Below, one piece after another: positions 1-7,902 of a stretch of 64,000 bases of DNA. A program made the position numbers and the translations under genes. Within the stretch, counting starts at the first letter, position 1, and every line of letters starts with the position of its first letter. The notes under the pieces are model-generated. The model made no database searches and was not told the origin of the DNA. It saw only the letters and a list, made by a program, of their open reading frames with translations. This DNA is from Lentzea fradiae. Its GTDB lineage: Bacteria; Actinomycetota; Actinomycetes; Mycobacteriales; Pseudonocardiaceae. The DNA lies in NCBI RefSeq assembly GCF_900100955.1, contig NZ_FNCC01000001.1:434001-498000 (forward strand). Reading direction: 5' to 3'.

Positions 1-129
1 GTCTACGTCGCGGGCGGGCACGGCATGTGGGGCCTCGCCCAGGGGCCGGTGACCGGACGGCTGCTGGCCGAGCAGATCACCACCGGCAAGCAGCCCGGTG
101 CCCTGCGCGAGTTCGACCCGCTGAGGTGA
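1..129 (+). CDS. FAD-dependent amine/D-amino-acid oxidase-type protein, C-terminal fragment
   Basis: The window opens inside this gene; only the last 42 codons are present, ending in TGA at 127-129. The residues GGHGMWGLAQGPVTGRLLAE near the fragment start match the C-terminal FAD-contacting segment of DAO/DadA-type flavoprotein oxidases, where a Gly-His-Gly precedes a T/S-G-(K/R)-x-(L/V)-A-E helix that closes the dinucleotide-binding fold. The substrate cannot be judged from this piece; a glycine or D-amino-acid oxidase or a related dehydrogenase is possible. The next small gene starts 6 bp downstream, so the two are probably co-transcribed. Confidence 0.7.
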   Translation, partial: VYVAGGHGMWGLAQGPVTGRLLAEQITTGKQPGALREFDPLR

Positions 130-135
130 GCGCCC

Positions 136-309
136 GTGGAAGCCGAACCGCTGGACGACGCGCTGACCGGTGACGAACGGTCCGAACTGGCCTGGCTGCG
201 CAAGGAGAACGAGTTCCTCCGCGCGCAGCGCGACATCCTGCTGAGCGTGGCCTCCGGCTACGCCCACGACTTCGAGGCGATGCTCCGCCGCGGGCAGCGC
301 CACACCTGA
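136..309 (+). CDS. Small helical protein resembling the zipper region of IS3-type OrfA
   Basis: A 57-residue frame starts at GTG 136, six bases after the preceding stop. Its middle part (ELAWLRKENEFLRAQRDILL) has the leucine-zipper-like L-(R/K)-K-E-N-x-x-L pattern seen at the C-terminus of IS3-family transposase OrfA proteins. Short chromosomal actinobacterial proteins share this pattern without a transposon around them. There is no OrfB-like integrase and no terminal repeat here, so I read it as a small resident coiled-coil protein and not as an active insertion element. Its function is unknown. Third codon positions are mostly G/C, supporting coding. Confidence 0.5.
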   Translation: MEAEPLDDALTGDERSELAWLRKENEFLRAQRDILLSVASGYAHDFEAMLRRGQRHT

Positions 310-364
310 CCACATTTCCGGTCCGTACGGGTCGCGCGCACACTCCGGCCCGCATGGACACCCC

Positions 365-407
365 GCCGTCAGGGCGGTTCCCTCCCCCCCCAGACCGTCC
401 TGACGGC
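365..407. terminator. Imperfect 14-bp hairpin with C-rich loop
   Basis: The arms at 365-378 and 394-407 pair at 13 of 14 positions around a 15-nt loop dominated by C. It follows the small gene ending at 309 and precedes the GreA-like gene at 433. It could terminate the upstream operon or fold in the leader of the next message; there is no U-tract. Confidence 0.5.
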
Positions 408-432
408 AACTACTCCTGCCCTGGGAGGCAAC

Positions 433-891
433 ATGACCAGCACGACCCCGCGCGTGTGGCTGTCACCGCAGGCGCACCACCGGCTCCGCAACGAACTGGC
501 GGCCCTGCTGGCCCAGTCGCGCGGCCGCCCGGAGGACTCCGACGACGCGGGCGCCGTGCCGCCCGGCGAGCGCGAGGCCCGCATCCGCCAGATCAACGAC
601 CTCCTCACCAACGCGGTCGTCGGCGAGGACCCGCCGGACGACGGCGTCGCCGAGCCCGGCATGGTCCTCACCGTCCGCTTCGACGACACCGGTGAGACCG
701 AGACGTTCCTGCTCGGCGCCCGCGGCGCGGAGCACGGCACGATCGAGGTCTACTCGCCGACGTCCCCGCTGGGCGCGGCCCTGATCGGTGCCCGCCGCGG
801 CGAGCAGCGCTCCTACCGCACCCCCAGCCGCGCCACGGTCCGCGTGACCCTGCTCGACGCGGTGCCCTACGGCCTCGCAGGAGGTGCGTGA
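433..891 (+). CDS. GreA/GreB-family transcription elongation factor-like protein
   Basis: The protein has 152 residues. Residues 1-75 form the charged helical N-terminal part. Residues 80-145 carry the GreA C-terminal fold, recognisable by VYSPTSPLGAALIGA followed by a strand-rich end. Canonical Gre factors bind the RNA polymerase secondary channel and stimulate cleavage of backtracked RNA through acidic residues at the coiled-coil tip. Actinobacteria carry extra divergent members of about this size whose role is less clear. ATG 433 is preceded by GGGAGG. The stop overlaps the region upstream of the DUF3040 gene, suggesting co-transcription. Confidence 0.85.
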   Translation: MTSTTPRVWLSPQAHHRLRNELAALLAQSRGRPEDSDDAGAVPPGEREARIRQINDLLTNAVVGEDPPDDGVAEPGMVLTVRFDDTGETETFLLGARGAEHGTIEVYSPTSPLGAALIGARRGEQRSYRTPSRATVRVTLLDAVPYGLAGGA

Positions 892-922
892 TGAGCCGGG
901 GACCGGGGAAGGGAGGGTGATC

Positions 923-1231
923 GTGCTCAGCGACCGTGAACGCGAGAAGCTGTGCGAGATCGAACGGGGACTGGCCGAGGACGACCCGCGCCTAGTCGAG
1001 AAGCTGCAGACCGCGGACTGGCCCGCGCCGAAGGTCGCCGACCACTGGTTCACGGCCCTGCTGGCCGTGTCCGGTGTGCTGGCCGTCGCCTCTCTGGCGC
1101 TGGGCCACACCACCGGAGGGCTGGCCTGTGCGCTGGTCGCCGGGTGGGCGTGGGGAACGCTGCACCGCCGGAAGGCCGCGGCACGCGGAGCGCTGCCCAA
1201 GAGCGGTGAGCGGACCTGGCCGCAGGACTGA
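923..1231 (+). CDS. DUF3040 small membrane protein
   Basis: The protein is 102 residues. It starts with the DUF3040 signature LSDREREKLCEIERGLAEDD, which is usually the very N-terminus of this actinobacterial family. GTG 923 was therefore chosen over longer starts at 884 and 917; it also has GGGAGGG at a good distance (911-917). Two hydrophobic segments follow (about residues 40-75), ending in a basic tail that should be cytoplasmic. The family's function is unknown. Codon use is typical of the neighbourhood. Confidence 0.85.
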   Translation: MLSDREREKLCEIERGLAEDDPRLVEKLQTADWPAPKVADHWFTALLAVSGVLAVASLALGHTTGGLACALVAGWAWGTLHRRKAAARGALPKSGERTWPQD

Positions 1232-1255
1232 CCTCCGCGTCCACAAAGGACTGGT

Positions 1256-1858
1256 TCACAGCCCTCCCGGAGAGGAGGAGAGCCACTCGGGGTGGCGGTT
1301 CTTCAGGACGTCGCGGTCCGCGCTGGTGGGCAGGAGGACGTCGGCGCCTCCGTCGTAGGGGTGGTGGATCCGGTCGAAGGACAGGCTGGTGATCATCACC
1401 TCGGAGGCGCGGTCGTCGGCCACGGCGCGCAGCAGGTCGTCCACGAGACCGGTCCGCCAGGGCGCGGTGCTCACGTGTAGGTGGGCGTACGTGATGAACT
1501 CCGGGTCCGTTTCGTTCTCGTCGGTGCGCATGGACATCCAATGACGCGCACCGGGATGCCAGTGCGCGTGCTGTGCCTTCAGCGGTGGAGGCTGCGACTC
1601 ACCCGACCAGCTCGTCGTCACGATCCGGACTTCCTCCCCGCGGAACAGTTCGTCCAGGACGGTGTTGTAGCGGCCGAGCACGATGTCGTACTCGGCCTCG
1701 TCGGTGGGGTAGCGCTTGGAGCCCGGCAGGCTGTGGAACCGCACCCAGCGCTCGGCGTAGACGTGCTTCAGCAGGTGCGGGACCGGGAAACAGCGCTCCC
1801 AGTGCCGCTCCCACAGCGACAGGAGGTCGTCCGGCACAGGGGGTTCCGCGATCGTCAC
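1256..1858 (-). CDS. DUF3885-like hypothetical protein
   Basis: This is the second gene of a two-gene operon. Its GTG (1858-1856) overlaps the TGA of the preceding reductase gene as GTGA, which fixes the start. The 200-residue product is acidic and soluble, with no signal peptide. A segment around residues 35-65 (RFHSLPGSKRYPTDEAEYDI and following RYNTVLDELF) resembles the family I know as DUF3885; I cannot confirm this without a profile search. No catalytic motif is evident. Translational coupling to a RibD-type reductase is the only functional hint. Confidence 0.7.
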   Translation of the reverse strand: MTIAEPPVPDDLLSLWERHWERCFPVPHLLKHVYAERWVRFHSLPGSKRYPTDEAEYDIVLGRYNTVLDELFRGEEVRIVTTSWSGESQPPPLKAQHAHWHPGARHWMSMRTDENETDPEFITYAHLHVSTAPWRTGLVDDLLRAVADDRASEVMITSLSFDRIHHPYDGGADVLLPTSADRDVLKNRHPEWLSSSPGGL

Positions 1859-2499
1859 CTCCGCCAGAACAGGTGGTGCACCACTCCGCTGGAGCTCGGC
1901 ACGACGTCGAGGTGGAAGCGGTCCAGCAGCTCGTCCGGCGACTTCCACAGCGCCACCCCGTGACCGAGGGACACCGGCGCGACCGCGACGTGCAGCGTGT
2001 CGACGAGGTCGGCGTCGAGGAACGCCCTGATGGTCGTGGCGCCGCCGCCGATGCGGACGTCCTTGCCCCCGGCGGCCTCCTTCGCGAGCCGCAGCACGTC
2101 CGCCGGGTCGCCGCCGACGAAGTGGAACGTCGTGTCGGACAGCGTGAACGACGGCCGCTCGTGGTGGGTCAGCACGAAGACCGGGGTGTGGAACGGCGGC
2201 TCGTCGCCCCACCAGCCCTGCCAGTCGTGGTCGCGCCACGGGCCGCGGTGCGGGCTGAACTTGTGGGCGCCCATGATCTCCGCGCCGATGTTGTTGGCGA
2301 AGTCGCGGGTGAGGTAGTCGTCGAGGCCGCGGCTGCCGCCGGGCTCGGTGCGGTTGGGCCAGCTCGCCGTCGCTCCCGCCCACGCGAACAGGGTGCCGGG
2401 GTCGGCGTGGCCGAACGGCCGGTCGAGGGTCTGGTCCTCACCGGCGCCGAACCCGTCCTGGGACACGACGAAGTTCTGGACCTTCACCAGCTGGGTCAT
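1855..2499 (-). CDS. RibD C-terminal/dihydrofolate-reductase-fold protein
   Basis: The 214-residue protein belongs to the RibD_C family, the NADPH-binding reductase fold shared by riboflavin reductases and DHFR. Visible signatures are the N-terminal strand ending in SQDGFGAG, the PVFVLTHHERP strand-loop and the glycine-rich KDVRIGGGATTIRAFLDADL, which contacts cofactor phosphates. Stand-alone members are common in actinomycetes and are usually assigned to general pteridine/pyrimidine-type reduction without known substrate. The start is ATG 2499, behind an AGGAGG-like site; a longer GTG-started frame adds only a low-complexity stretch. Confidence 0.88.
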   Translation of the reverse strand: MTQLVKVQNFVVSQDGFGAGEDQTLDRPFGHADPGTLFAWAGATASWPNRTEPGGSRGLDDYLTRDFANNIGAEIMGAHKFSPHRGPWRDHDWQGWWGDEPPFHTPVFVLTHHERPSFTLSDTTFHFVGGDPADVLRLAKEAAGGKDVRIGGGATTIRAFLDADLVDTLHVAVAPVSLGHGVALWKSPDELLDRFHLDVVPSSSGVVHHLFWRR

Positions 2500-2605
2500 G
2501 GGTTTCCTCCCGTGTCTCGGCCGGCCTGCCGGTCCGGCTGACAGGCAGACCACCGCCGGCGCGTGAACTCATCGGTCCCCGTTCCGACGAGCTCACGCGC
2601 GCACG

Positions 2606-3277
2606 TCACGCCGTGGTCGGGACGGGGTGGCCCTCCGACGCCTGCACGACCACGATGCCCTGTCCGGTCAGCGCGAGCTGGAACGCCTCGCCGGAGCCGC
2701 GGCCGATGACCGCGCCGAGCTTGGCCGTCTTGCGGATCGAGGACTGCAGCGAGGTGGACCACAGGACGGCCGACTGCATGTCGACGAACGTCGGCACGTC
2801 CACGTTCAGCACGACCGGCGTGCCGTAGGCGGTGACCGCCAGGGCGCCGGTACCGGTGAAGGTGGTGTTGAACAGGCCGCCGCTGATCATCGACGCGCCC
2901 TCGGTGCGGTTGATGTCCCACTTGAGCGAGCTCTCGAACGCGAGCACGCTCTTGCCGTTGACCGTGACGCTCTCGTTCTCCAGGTGGACGACGAAGACCT
3001 CGTCCGCGTCCTGGGCGAGGAAGACGTCGCCGCTGCCGGAGACCTTCATGAGGGACATGCCCTCGCCGGTGAACGCCTTCTTGAACAGCTTGCCGATGCC
3101 GCCCGCGCCCTCGTAGGCGAAGTCGACCTCGCCCTGGTAGGCGACCATCGAGCCCTGCTTGGCGAAGAAGAACCCACCGCTGCCGGTGAGGTCCACTTTG
3201 AGCATCCGCTCGTTCTGCAGCTGGAAGCTGCCCGGCTCGACGGAGCGTTCCTGGTGGTTGAACAGTGAGCTGCGCAT
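2606..3277 (-). CDS. AIM24/TIGR00266-family beta-sheet protein
   Basis: The 223-residue protein is built from repeated short beta units such as GSGGFFFAKQGSMVAY, GSGDVFLAQ, GTGALAVTAYG and GQGIVVVQ, the hallmark of the AIM24 (mitochondrial biogenesis) family in bacteria. Members form a trimeric tryptophan-RNA-binding-attenuator-like fold; the biochemical role is unresolved. No signal peptide or membrane segment is seen. ATG 3277 begins the conserved MRSSLFNHQ start. The next gene on this strand (stop at 3292) lies 14 bp upstream, so these genes are likely co-transcribed. Confidence 0.85.
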   Translation of the reverse strand: MRSSLFNHQERSVEPGSFQLQNERMLKVDLTGSGGFFFAKQGSMVAYQGEVDFAYEGAGGIGKLFKKAFTGEGMSLMKVSGSGDVFLAQDADEVFVVHLENESVTVNGKSVLAFESSLKWDINRTEGASMISGGLFNTTFTGTGALAVTAYGTPVVLNVDVPTFVDMQSAVLWSTSLQSSIRKTAKLGAVIGRGSGEAFQLALTGQGIVVVQASEGHPVPTTA

Positions 3278-3291
3278 GCGCAGATCATGCC

Positions 3292-4659
3292 TCAGCGCTT
3301 GGACGCGCTCCGCACGATCCCATGTGCCATGGTCGCGAACACGATGTCGTGCAATGGTTTCTGAACTGCCCAATACAACTGGCCGAGCAGACCGTCCGCG
3401 GTGAACGTGACCTTCTGCCGATAACGGGTGCGGTCACCCTCGCGGTCCACTCGCATGTCGAGCACCGTGCGGCCGGGCATCTTCATGTCCGCCCGCAGGA
3501 CCAGTCGCCGCCCCTCGTCGTCGCGGTCCACAACGGTCCAGAAGTCGACGACGTCGCCCGCCCCGACCTCCGGCGCCCGGCCCCGGTACAGCCCGATGCC
3601 GCCCAGCAGGTGGTCGACGGCGCCCCGGACCGTCCACACGAGAGGGATGGTGTGCCACCCCTCGTCGCCGCCCAGTGAGCTCACCGTGCGCCACACGTCG
3701 TCGGGCGACGCGTCGGTCAGCACGGTCTGCTCCTCGGTGAACACCTCGCCGCCGGTCTCCTCGTCCGGCGGGTCGATGGCGGCGCGGATGGCGTTGTCGA
3801 CGCTCGTCAGCCCACCGGGCGGGGCGGGCAGCACCTCGGTGACGGGGGTTCCGCCGGAGCCGAGGTCGTGGTCCAGCGACACCAGCAGCGGTTCCGCGAC
3901 CGTCGCGGACACCGGCGTGAGCAGCCCGGCGACCTGCGCGGCGAGCTTGTGCGACCACAACGGCGACGGCACCGGCACGCGGACGGGCAGCCGCAGCACC
4001 CGCGCGCACCGCTGCACCAGGTCCAGGTAGGACAGCCGTTCCGGCCCGAGCACGTCGAACGCGCCGTCGACCGGTTCCGGCAGGTGCGCGGAGGCCACCA
4101 GGAAGTGCACGACGTCGGCGACCCCGACCGGCCTGCTGGTGTGGTGCATCCACGACGGCACCGGCACCCACGGCGACAGCCGCGCGGACGAGCGCAGCAG
4201 CTCGAAGCTCGCCGACCCGGCGCCGATCACCATCGGGGTGCGCAGCACGAGCGCGGGCACCCGGCCCGCCGCCACGACGTCACCGACCTCGGCGCGGGAG
4301 CGCAGGTGCGGGGACAGGCCGGGGCCGTCGGGGCGCGGCCCGCCGACGTAGACGACCTGCCGCACCTCCGCCCGTTGCGCCGCCTCCGCCAGCACGGTGG
4401 CGGCCGCGCGGTCGACGTCGGCGAAGTCCGGCCGGTCCAGCGAGTGCACGAGGAAGTACACGACCTCGGTGCCCGCCAGGGCTTTCCCGACCGCGCGCCG
4501 GTCCGTGGCGTCACCGCTGTGCACCAGCACCGAGGTGGGGAACCGGGTCGCCTGGGCGCGGTCGCGCACCAGCACCGCCACCTCGTGGCCGTGCGCGAGC
4601 AGCTCCGGCACGAGGTGCGACCCCAGGTGCCCGGTCGCGCCCATGACGAGGCACCTCAT
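3292..4659 (-). CDS. NAD(P)-binding Rossmann protein fused to a DUF2867 domain
   Basis: The 455-residue protein has two parts. Residues 1-240 form an atypical short-chain dehydrogenase/NmrA-like fold starting with the dinucleotide motif GATGHLGSHL; the catalytic Tyr-x3-Lys of classical SDRs is not evident. Residues 310-450 match the DUF2867 (START-like) region, including TEEQTVLTDASPDDVWRTVS and LYWAVQKPLHDIVF. This fusion is common in actinobacteria as a YbjT-like NAD(P)H-binding protein of unknown substrate. ATG 4659 overlaps the stop of the preceding gene as ATGA, so the two are translationally coupled. Confidence 0.88.
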   Translation of the reverse strand: MRCLVMGATGHLGSHLVPELLAHGHEVAVLVRDRAQATRFPTSVLVHSGDATDRRAVGKALAGTEVVYFLVHSLDRPDFADVDRAAATVLAEAAQRAEVRQVVYVGGPRPDGPGLSPHLRSRAEVGDVVAAGRVPALVLRTPMVIGAGSASFELLRSSARLSPWVPVPSWMHHTSRPVGVADVVHFLVASAHLPEPVDGAFDVLGPERLSYLDLVQRCARVLRLPVRVPVPSPLWSHKLAAQVAGLLTPVSATVAEPLLVSLDHDLGSGGTPVTEVLPAPPGGLTSVDNAIRAAIDPPDEETGGEVFTEEQTVLTDASPDDVWRTVSSLGGDEGWHTIPLVWTVRGAVDHLLGGIGLYRGRAPEVGAGDVVDFWTVVDRDDEGRRLVLRADMKMPGRTVLDMRVDREGDRTRYRQKVTFTADGLLGQLYWAVQKPLHDIVFATMAHGIVRSASKR

Positions 4660-5273
4660 CGCAGGCCGGTCCGGTTCTGCAGCGCCCCGATCTTCGTCCC
4701 GTACAGGAAGAACACGGCCATGAACACCTCGATCCGCTGCTGCGACGAGAGTCCGTCGAGGTCCACCGCGATCTCGGTGTCCCGCACGTCCGCGTTCTCC
4801 GCGAGCCGCCGGTTGAACACCGCCCTCGCGATGTCCTGGCAGCGTTCGTCGACGTCGGCGTGGAACAGGCGGCGCAGGTCGCAGTCGGGCGGCAGCGGGT
4901 GGCGGACGAGCTCGGCGGGGTAGCGGGCGTTCATGACCCGCGCGGCCGTGTTGAGCACGTGCGCGACGAGCTCGGGGCCCCTGTCGAAGTGCTCCACCAT
5001 CGCGACCAGCTCGTCGAGGGTCGCGACGTCCTCCTCGATGCTCACGGGCGTGCTGATGTCGAGGTCCAGGCGTTCCATCGCCATCGCGACGTTCTCGAGC
5101 ACCTGGCCGGGGTCGACCACGAACCGGTCGCCGAGGCGTGCGCTCGCGCGGTGGTGGTGCGGGTCGAGCAGCTCCTGCGTCTCGCGGTCCAGACGCAAGG
5201 GGAGCAAGTCGTCGTGGTCGGTCGTCACGCGGATGACGTGCCCATTTTGGAGCCCCCGCAACCGTCCAGTCAC
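4656..5273 (-). CDS. Hypothetical protein coupled to the DUF2867 dehydrogenase-like gene
   Basis: The frame gives up to 205 residues from GTG 5273; an internal GTG at 5228 would remove 15 residues and is equally defensible, as neither has a strong ribosome site. The product is acidic and helical, with no signal peptide or metal motif that I recognise. Its TGA overlaps the ATG of the downstream Rossmann/DUF2867 gene. It is divergent from the ECF sigma factor gene across a 120-bp gap. I do not recognise a family. Confidence 0.7.
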   Translation of the reverse strand: MTGRLRGLQNGHVIRVTTDHDDLLPLRLDRETQELLDPHHHRASARLGDRFVVDPGQVLENVAMAMERLDLDISTPVSIEEDVATLDELVAMVEHFDRGPELVAHVLNTAARVMNARYPAELVRHPLPPDCDLRRLFHADVDERCQDIARAVFNRRLAENADVRDTEIAVDLDGLSSQQRIEVFMAVFFLYGTKIGALQNRTGLR

Positions 5274-5322
5274 GAACGGACGATGCCCCGGCCGGACGCC
5301 GACCCCTCTGACCTGCGGCGCA

Positions 5323-5351
5323 GGGCAACCTGAACGGTTCGGGCCCGCGTT
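5323..5351 (+). promoter_or_regulatory. Candidate ECF-type promoter ahead of the sigma factor gene
   Basis: GGGCAACC at 5323-5330 and CGTT at 5348-5351 are separated by 17 bp. An AAC-containing -35 and a CGT-containing -10 are typical of group-4 (ECF) promoters, which are often autoregulated. The spacing is one base longer than usual, so this is tentative. Confidence 0.35.
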
Positions 5352-5393
5352 GGCAAGAGAGGGGTGGAAGGCGGAGCGAACCCGAGGAGCTTC

Positions 5394-5948
5394 ATGTCGT
5401 CAGACGCGGAACTGATCGGCAGATCACTGCGCGGAGACACAAACGCCTTCGTGGAAGTGATCAGCCGCCACGAGACCGCGATCGGGAACTACCTCGCGCG
5501 CCGGATCGGGCGCCAGGCGGCCGAGGACGTCCTCGGTGAGGTGTGGGTGGCGGCGTACGAGTCGCGGGCCACCTACGACCGGTCGTACCCGGAGGCCAGG
5601 CCCTGGTTGTACGGCGTCGCGCTGAACAGGCTGCGGCGGCACTGGCGGTCGGAACCGGCCGAGGACCCGGCGGCGGACCTGAGCGGGACGGCGACGGGCT
5701 GGGACCCGTGGCCCGCCGTGGACGCCCGTGTCGACGCGCAGGCACTGCTGCGCACGGCGCTGGCACGGCTGAGACCGGAGGAACGCGAGGTGCTCGGCCT
5801 GGTCGCCTGGGAGGACCTGACCGTCGCGGAGGCGGGCCGGGTGCTCGACCTGCCGGCCGGCACGGCACGCCGTCTGCTGCACCAGGCGCGCAAAGCGTTG
5901 CGAGAGGCCCCCGAGGTGGCCGTGCTGCTGCAGGTCCCGACAACGTGA
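5394..5948 (+). CDS. ECF (group 4) RNA polymerase sigma factor
   Basis: The 184-residue protein has sigma region 2 at about residues 10-80, with the DNA-melting and -10 recognition helix around AAEDVLGEVWVAAYESRATY, and region 4 at about 115-170 with the HTH DLTVAEAGRVLDLPAGTARR. A SnoaL-like C-terminal extension is absent. ATG 5394 was chosen over an upstream in-frame ATG because GAGGAG lies at 5384-5389. The adjacent gene encodes a membrane protein of the CU044_5270 type, the usual partner of this subgroup and a likely anti-sigma factor. Confidence 0.92.
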   Translation: MSSDAELIGRSLRGDTNAFVEVISRHETAIGNYLARRIGRQAAEDVLGEVWVAAYESRATYDRSYPEARPWLYGVALNRLRRHWRSEPAEDPAADLSGTATGWDPWPAVDARVDAQALLRTALARLRPEEREVLGLVAWEDLTVAEAGRVLDLPAGTARRLLHQARKALREAPEVAVLLQVPTT

Positions 5949-5959
5949 GAAGACGACCC

Positions 5960-7024
5960 GTGGATGAGATGGATCTGATGAAGAAGCTGCGTGACGTGCA
6001 TTCCCCGAGCTCCGAAGCCTATGACCGTGCGCGCGGCGCGCTGCACTCGGCGATGGGAGAACAGATGACCACCGTCCCGCCGCCACGGCGCCGGAGGTCG
6101 TGGCCCAGGCTGAGCGTCGCGGCGCTCGGCGCGGCGGCGGTCGTGACCGCGGTGGTGATCGGGACGACCGGCGGTGGAGCCCCCGCCACCACCCCGGCGG
6201 ACTCCGCCGCACCGGAGGCCGGTGCGGCTCCCCAGGTCGTCGAGTCGCCGCTCGTGGAGCTGGCCTCGGCGGTGCAGGCGGCCGGTCAGCTGCCGGGCGA
6301 CTCCTCGCTGGTCGTCAAGCGATGGGCCGCGCCGGACGGGTCGCCGTCGGTCCACTACACCGTCTACACCGACCAGGGCCAGATGTTCTACGGCGACTCG
6401 CCGCAGTCCCTCGCAGAGGGGGCCCGCAGGAACGACGACCAGGCGCAGGAGCACCACCGGAAGGCGATGGACGCCGCCCGCCTGGCCGCGACCGGCGACG
6501 TGGAGAAGGCCAGGGACGACATGCTCGCCTCCACCGGGGCCCCGTTCGGCTTCGGGACGACCCCGGAGGAGGCGGACAAGGCGTGGCAGGAGTCGTACGA
6601 GCGGCGGGCGGCGGAGTTCCGCAGGCTCGGCAAGGAGGTGCCCCCCTTCAAGCCGCGCCCGACGGGCAAGGAGTTCGAGGACCTGCTCAACAACCAGCTG
6701 TGGGCCAGCACGACCTCCGCGCTGTTCTCCGGGGCCTCCAACGCCGACGTCCGGGCCGGTGTGCTGAAGCTGCTCGCGACGATCGGGGACGTGAAGGTCG
6801 AGAAGGCCGAGGCCGGCGGACGGCAGGTCCTCACCCTCACCGGGTCCCCCGCCATCCACGGCGGTGACGGGCACGCGGTCCTGACGGTCAGCGCGGAGAC
6901 CGGCCTGCCGATCAGCAGCGAGATCGTCCCGAACCCGCTGTCGCCGGAGCCCTCGAAGGCCGCGATCGTCCGGTACGAGTCGTCGCGCGTGACGCTCGAC
7001 GACGTGAAGGCGGGCCGGATCTGA
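5960..7024 (+). CDS. CU044_5270-family membrane protein, probable anti-sigma partner
   Basis: The 354-residue protein begins with a cytoplasmic stretch (VDEMDLMKKLRDVHSP) typical of CU044_5270 proteins. A single transmembrane helix follows at about residues 51-70, then a large extracytoplasmic domain. It starts 11 bp after the sigma-factor stop, with GAGAAG ahead of GTG 5960; ATG 5969 is an alternative. The topology fits a membrane-anchored anti-sigma factor or sensor that holds the neighbouring ECF factor. The pairing is known for this family, but the signal is not. Confidence 0.85.
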   Translation: MDEMDLMKKLRDVHSPSSEAYDRARGALHSAMGEQMTTVPPPRRRRSWPRLSVAALGAAAVVTAVVIGTTGGGAPATTPADSAAPEAGAAPQVVESPLVELASAVQAAGQLPGDSSLVVKRWAAPDGSPSVHYTVYTDQGQMFYGDSPQSLAEGARRNDDQAQEHHRKAMDAARLAATGDVEKARDDMLASTGAPFGFGTTPEEADKAWQESYERRAAEFRRLGKEVPPFKPRPTGKEFEDLLNNQLWASTTSALFSGASNADVRAGVLKLLATIGDVKVEKAEAGGRQVLTLTGSPAIHGGDGHAVLTVSAETGLPISSEIVPNPLSPEPSKAAIVRYESSRVTLDDVKAGRI

Positions 7025-7027
7025 CCT

Positions 7028-7064
7028 GACCGGCGCGGGGGAGCACGGCTCTCCCGCGCCGGTC
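7028..7064. terminator. Bidirectional GC-rich terminator
   Basis: An inverted repeat pairs 7028-7043 with 7051-7064 (14 bp, with a GG bulge) around a 7-nt loop. It sits exactly between the + strand anti-sigma gene (ends 7024) and the - strand oxidoreductase pseudogene (ends 7067), so it can serve both. Confidence 0.7.
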
Positions 7065-7066
7065 GG

Positions 7067-7831
7067 TCATGCCACGTGCACGGCCAGACCGGTGACCCCC
7101 GGCGCGACCCCGGGCCGCAGCACGAGGTTCTCGTCGTAGTCACCGCCGCGTCCCGGCCGGTACGCGATCGGCTCGGTGGCCGGGATCGCGAGCAGCCGTT
7201 CCCGCAGGTGCGCGGCCGCCCGGTCGCCTTCCTCCGGTGTGTGGCGGTCGGCTCCGGTGACCAGCACCGGCGGCAGCACCTCCGCGCCGCCGTAGAACAG
7301 GATCCCGTGCTGCAACGGGAAGAGCAGGGCGTCGGCGGAGCCGTGGATGCCGCGCTCCCCGTACGTCCACGCCGGTCCGCCCGCCGTCACGACCGCCAGC
7401 GCGCGTGTGCCGGAGAGGAACCCGTCGCCGTAGCCGAGCCACTCGCCATCGGGGCCCCGGTGGCCGTAGGCGTACCCCTGGTGCCACACCCGGTCGAACC
7501 AGCCCTTGAGGATCGCGGGCATCCCGAACCATCACAGCGGGAACTGGACGACGAGCACGTCCGCCCGGTCGATCTTCTCCTGCTCCGCCCGGATGTCCGG
7601 CGCCACCTCGCCGTTCGCGTGCGCCCGTCGCGCGGCGGTGGCGACCTGGAAGCGCCCGGCCGGGTCGTGCGCGTAGTCCCCGGTGCCGACGACGGGGTTC
7701 CAGCCCATCTCGTAGAGGTCCGACACCACGACCTCGTGGCCCTCCTCGCGCAGCGCCCGCTGTCCCTCGGCGGCGAGGAAACCGTTGAGGGAACGGGGTT
7801 CGGGGTGGGCTTGGATCCACAGAACGTTCAT
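7067..7831 (-). pseudogene. NAD(P)H-dependent oxidoreductase (flavodoxin-fold), interrupted by an in-frame TGA
   Basis: One continuous frame of 255 codons encodes a quinone-reductase/MdaB-like flavoprotein. The N-terminal part is MNVLWIQAHPEPRSLNGF, and the C-terminal part runs from WFGMPAILKGWFDRV to GLAVHVA. At 7532-7534 a TGA replaces the first Trp codon of the family's FPLWWFGMPAILKGW motif, so the frame reads FPL-stop-WFG. Both halves are otherwise intact, conserved and in the same frame. A single base change would restore the gene. It is divergent from a GlxA-type regulator, a common arrangement for this family. A sequencing error or stop readthrough remains possible. Confidence 0.85.
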
Positions 7832-7869
7832 GGCACCGATCGTGGCCGCGCCCGTCCGCCGCCACGACT

Positions 7870-7902
7870 GGCCCGATGGACAACATGTGCGAGGATCGGG
7901 CC
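7870..7902. promoter_or_regulatory. Inverted repeat in the divergent control region
   Basis: GGCCCGAT (7870-7877) and ATCGGGCC (7895-7902) are perfect 8-bp arms separated by 17 bp. They end directly at ATG 7903 of the AraC-type regulator and lie 38 bp upstream of the divergent oxidoreductase start. The position suits autoregulation or a mRNA structure blocking initiation; which one cannot be told. Confidence 0.45.

Noticed and set aside
136-309. IS3-type insertion element
   Set aside because: Only a zipper-like segment is present; there is no integrase frame, terminal inverted repeat or target duplication.
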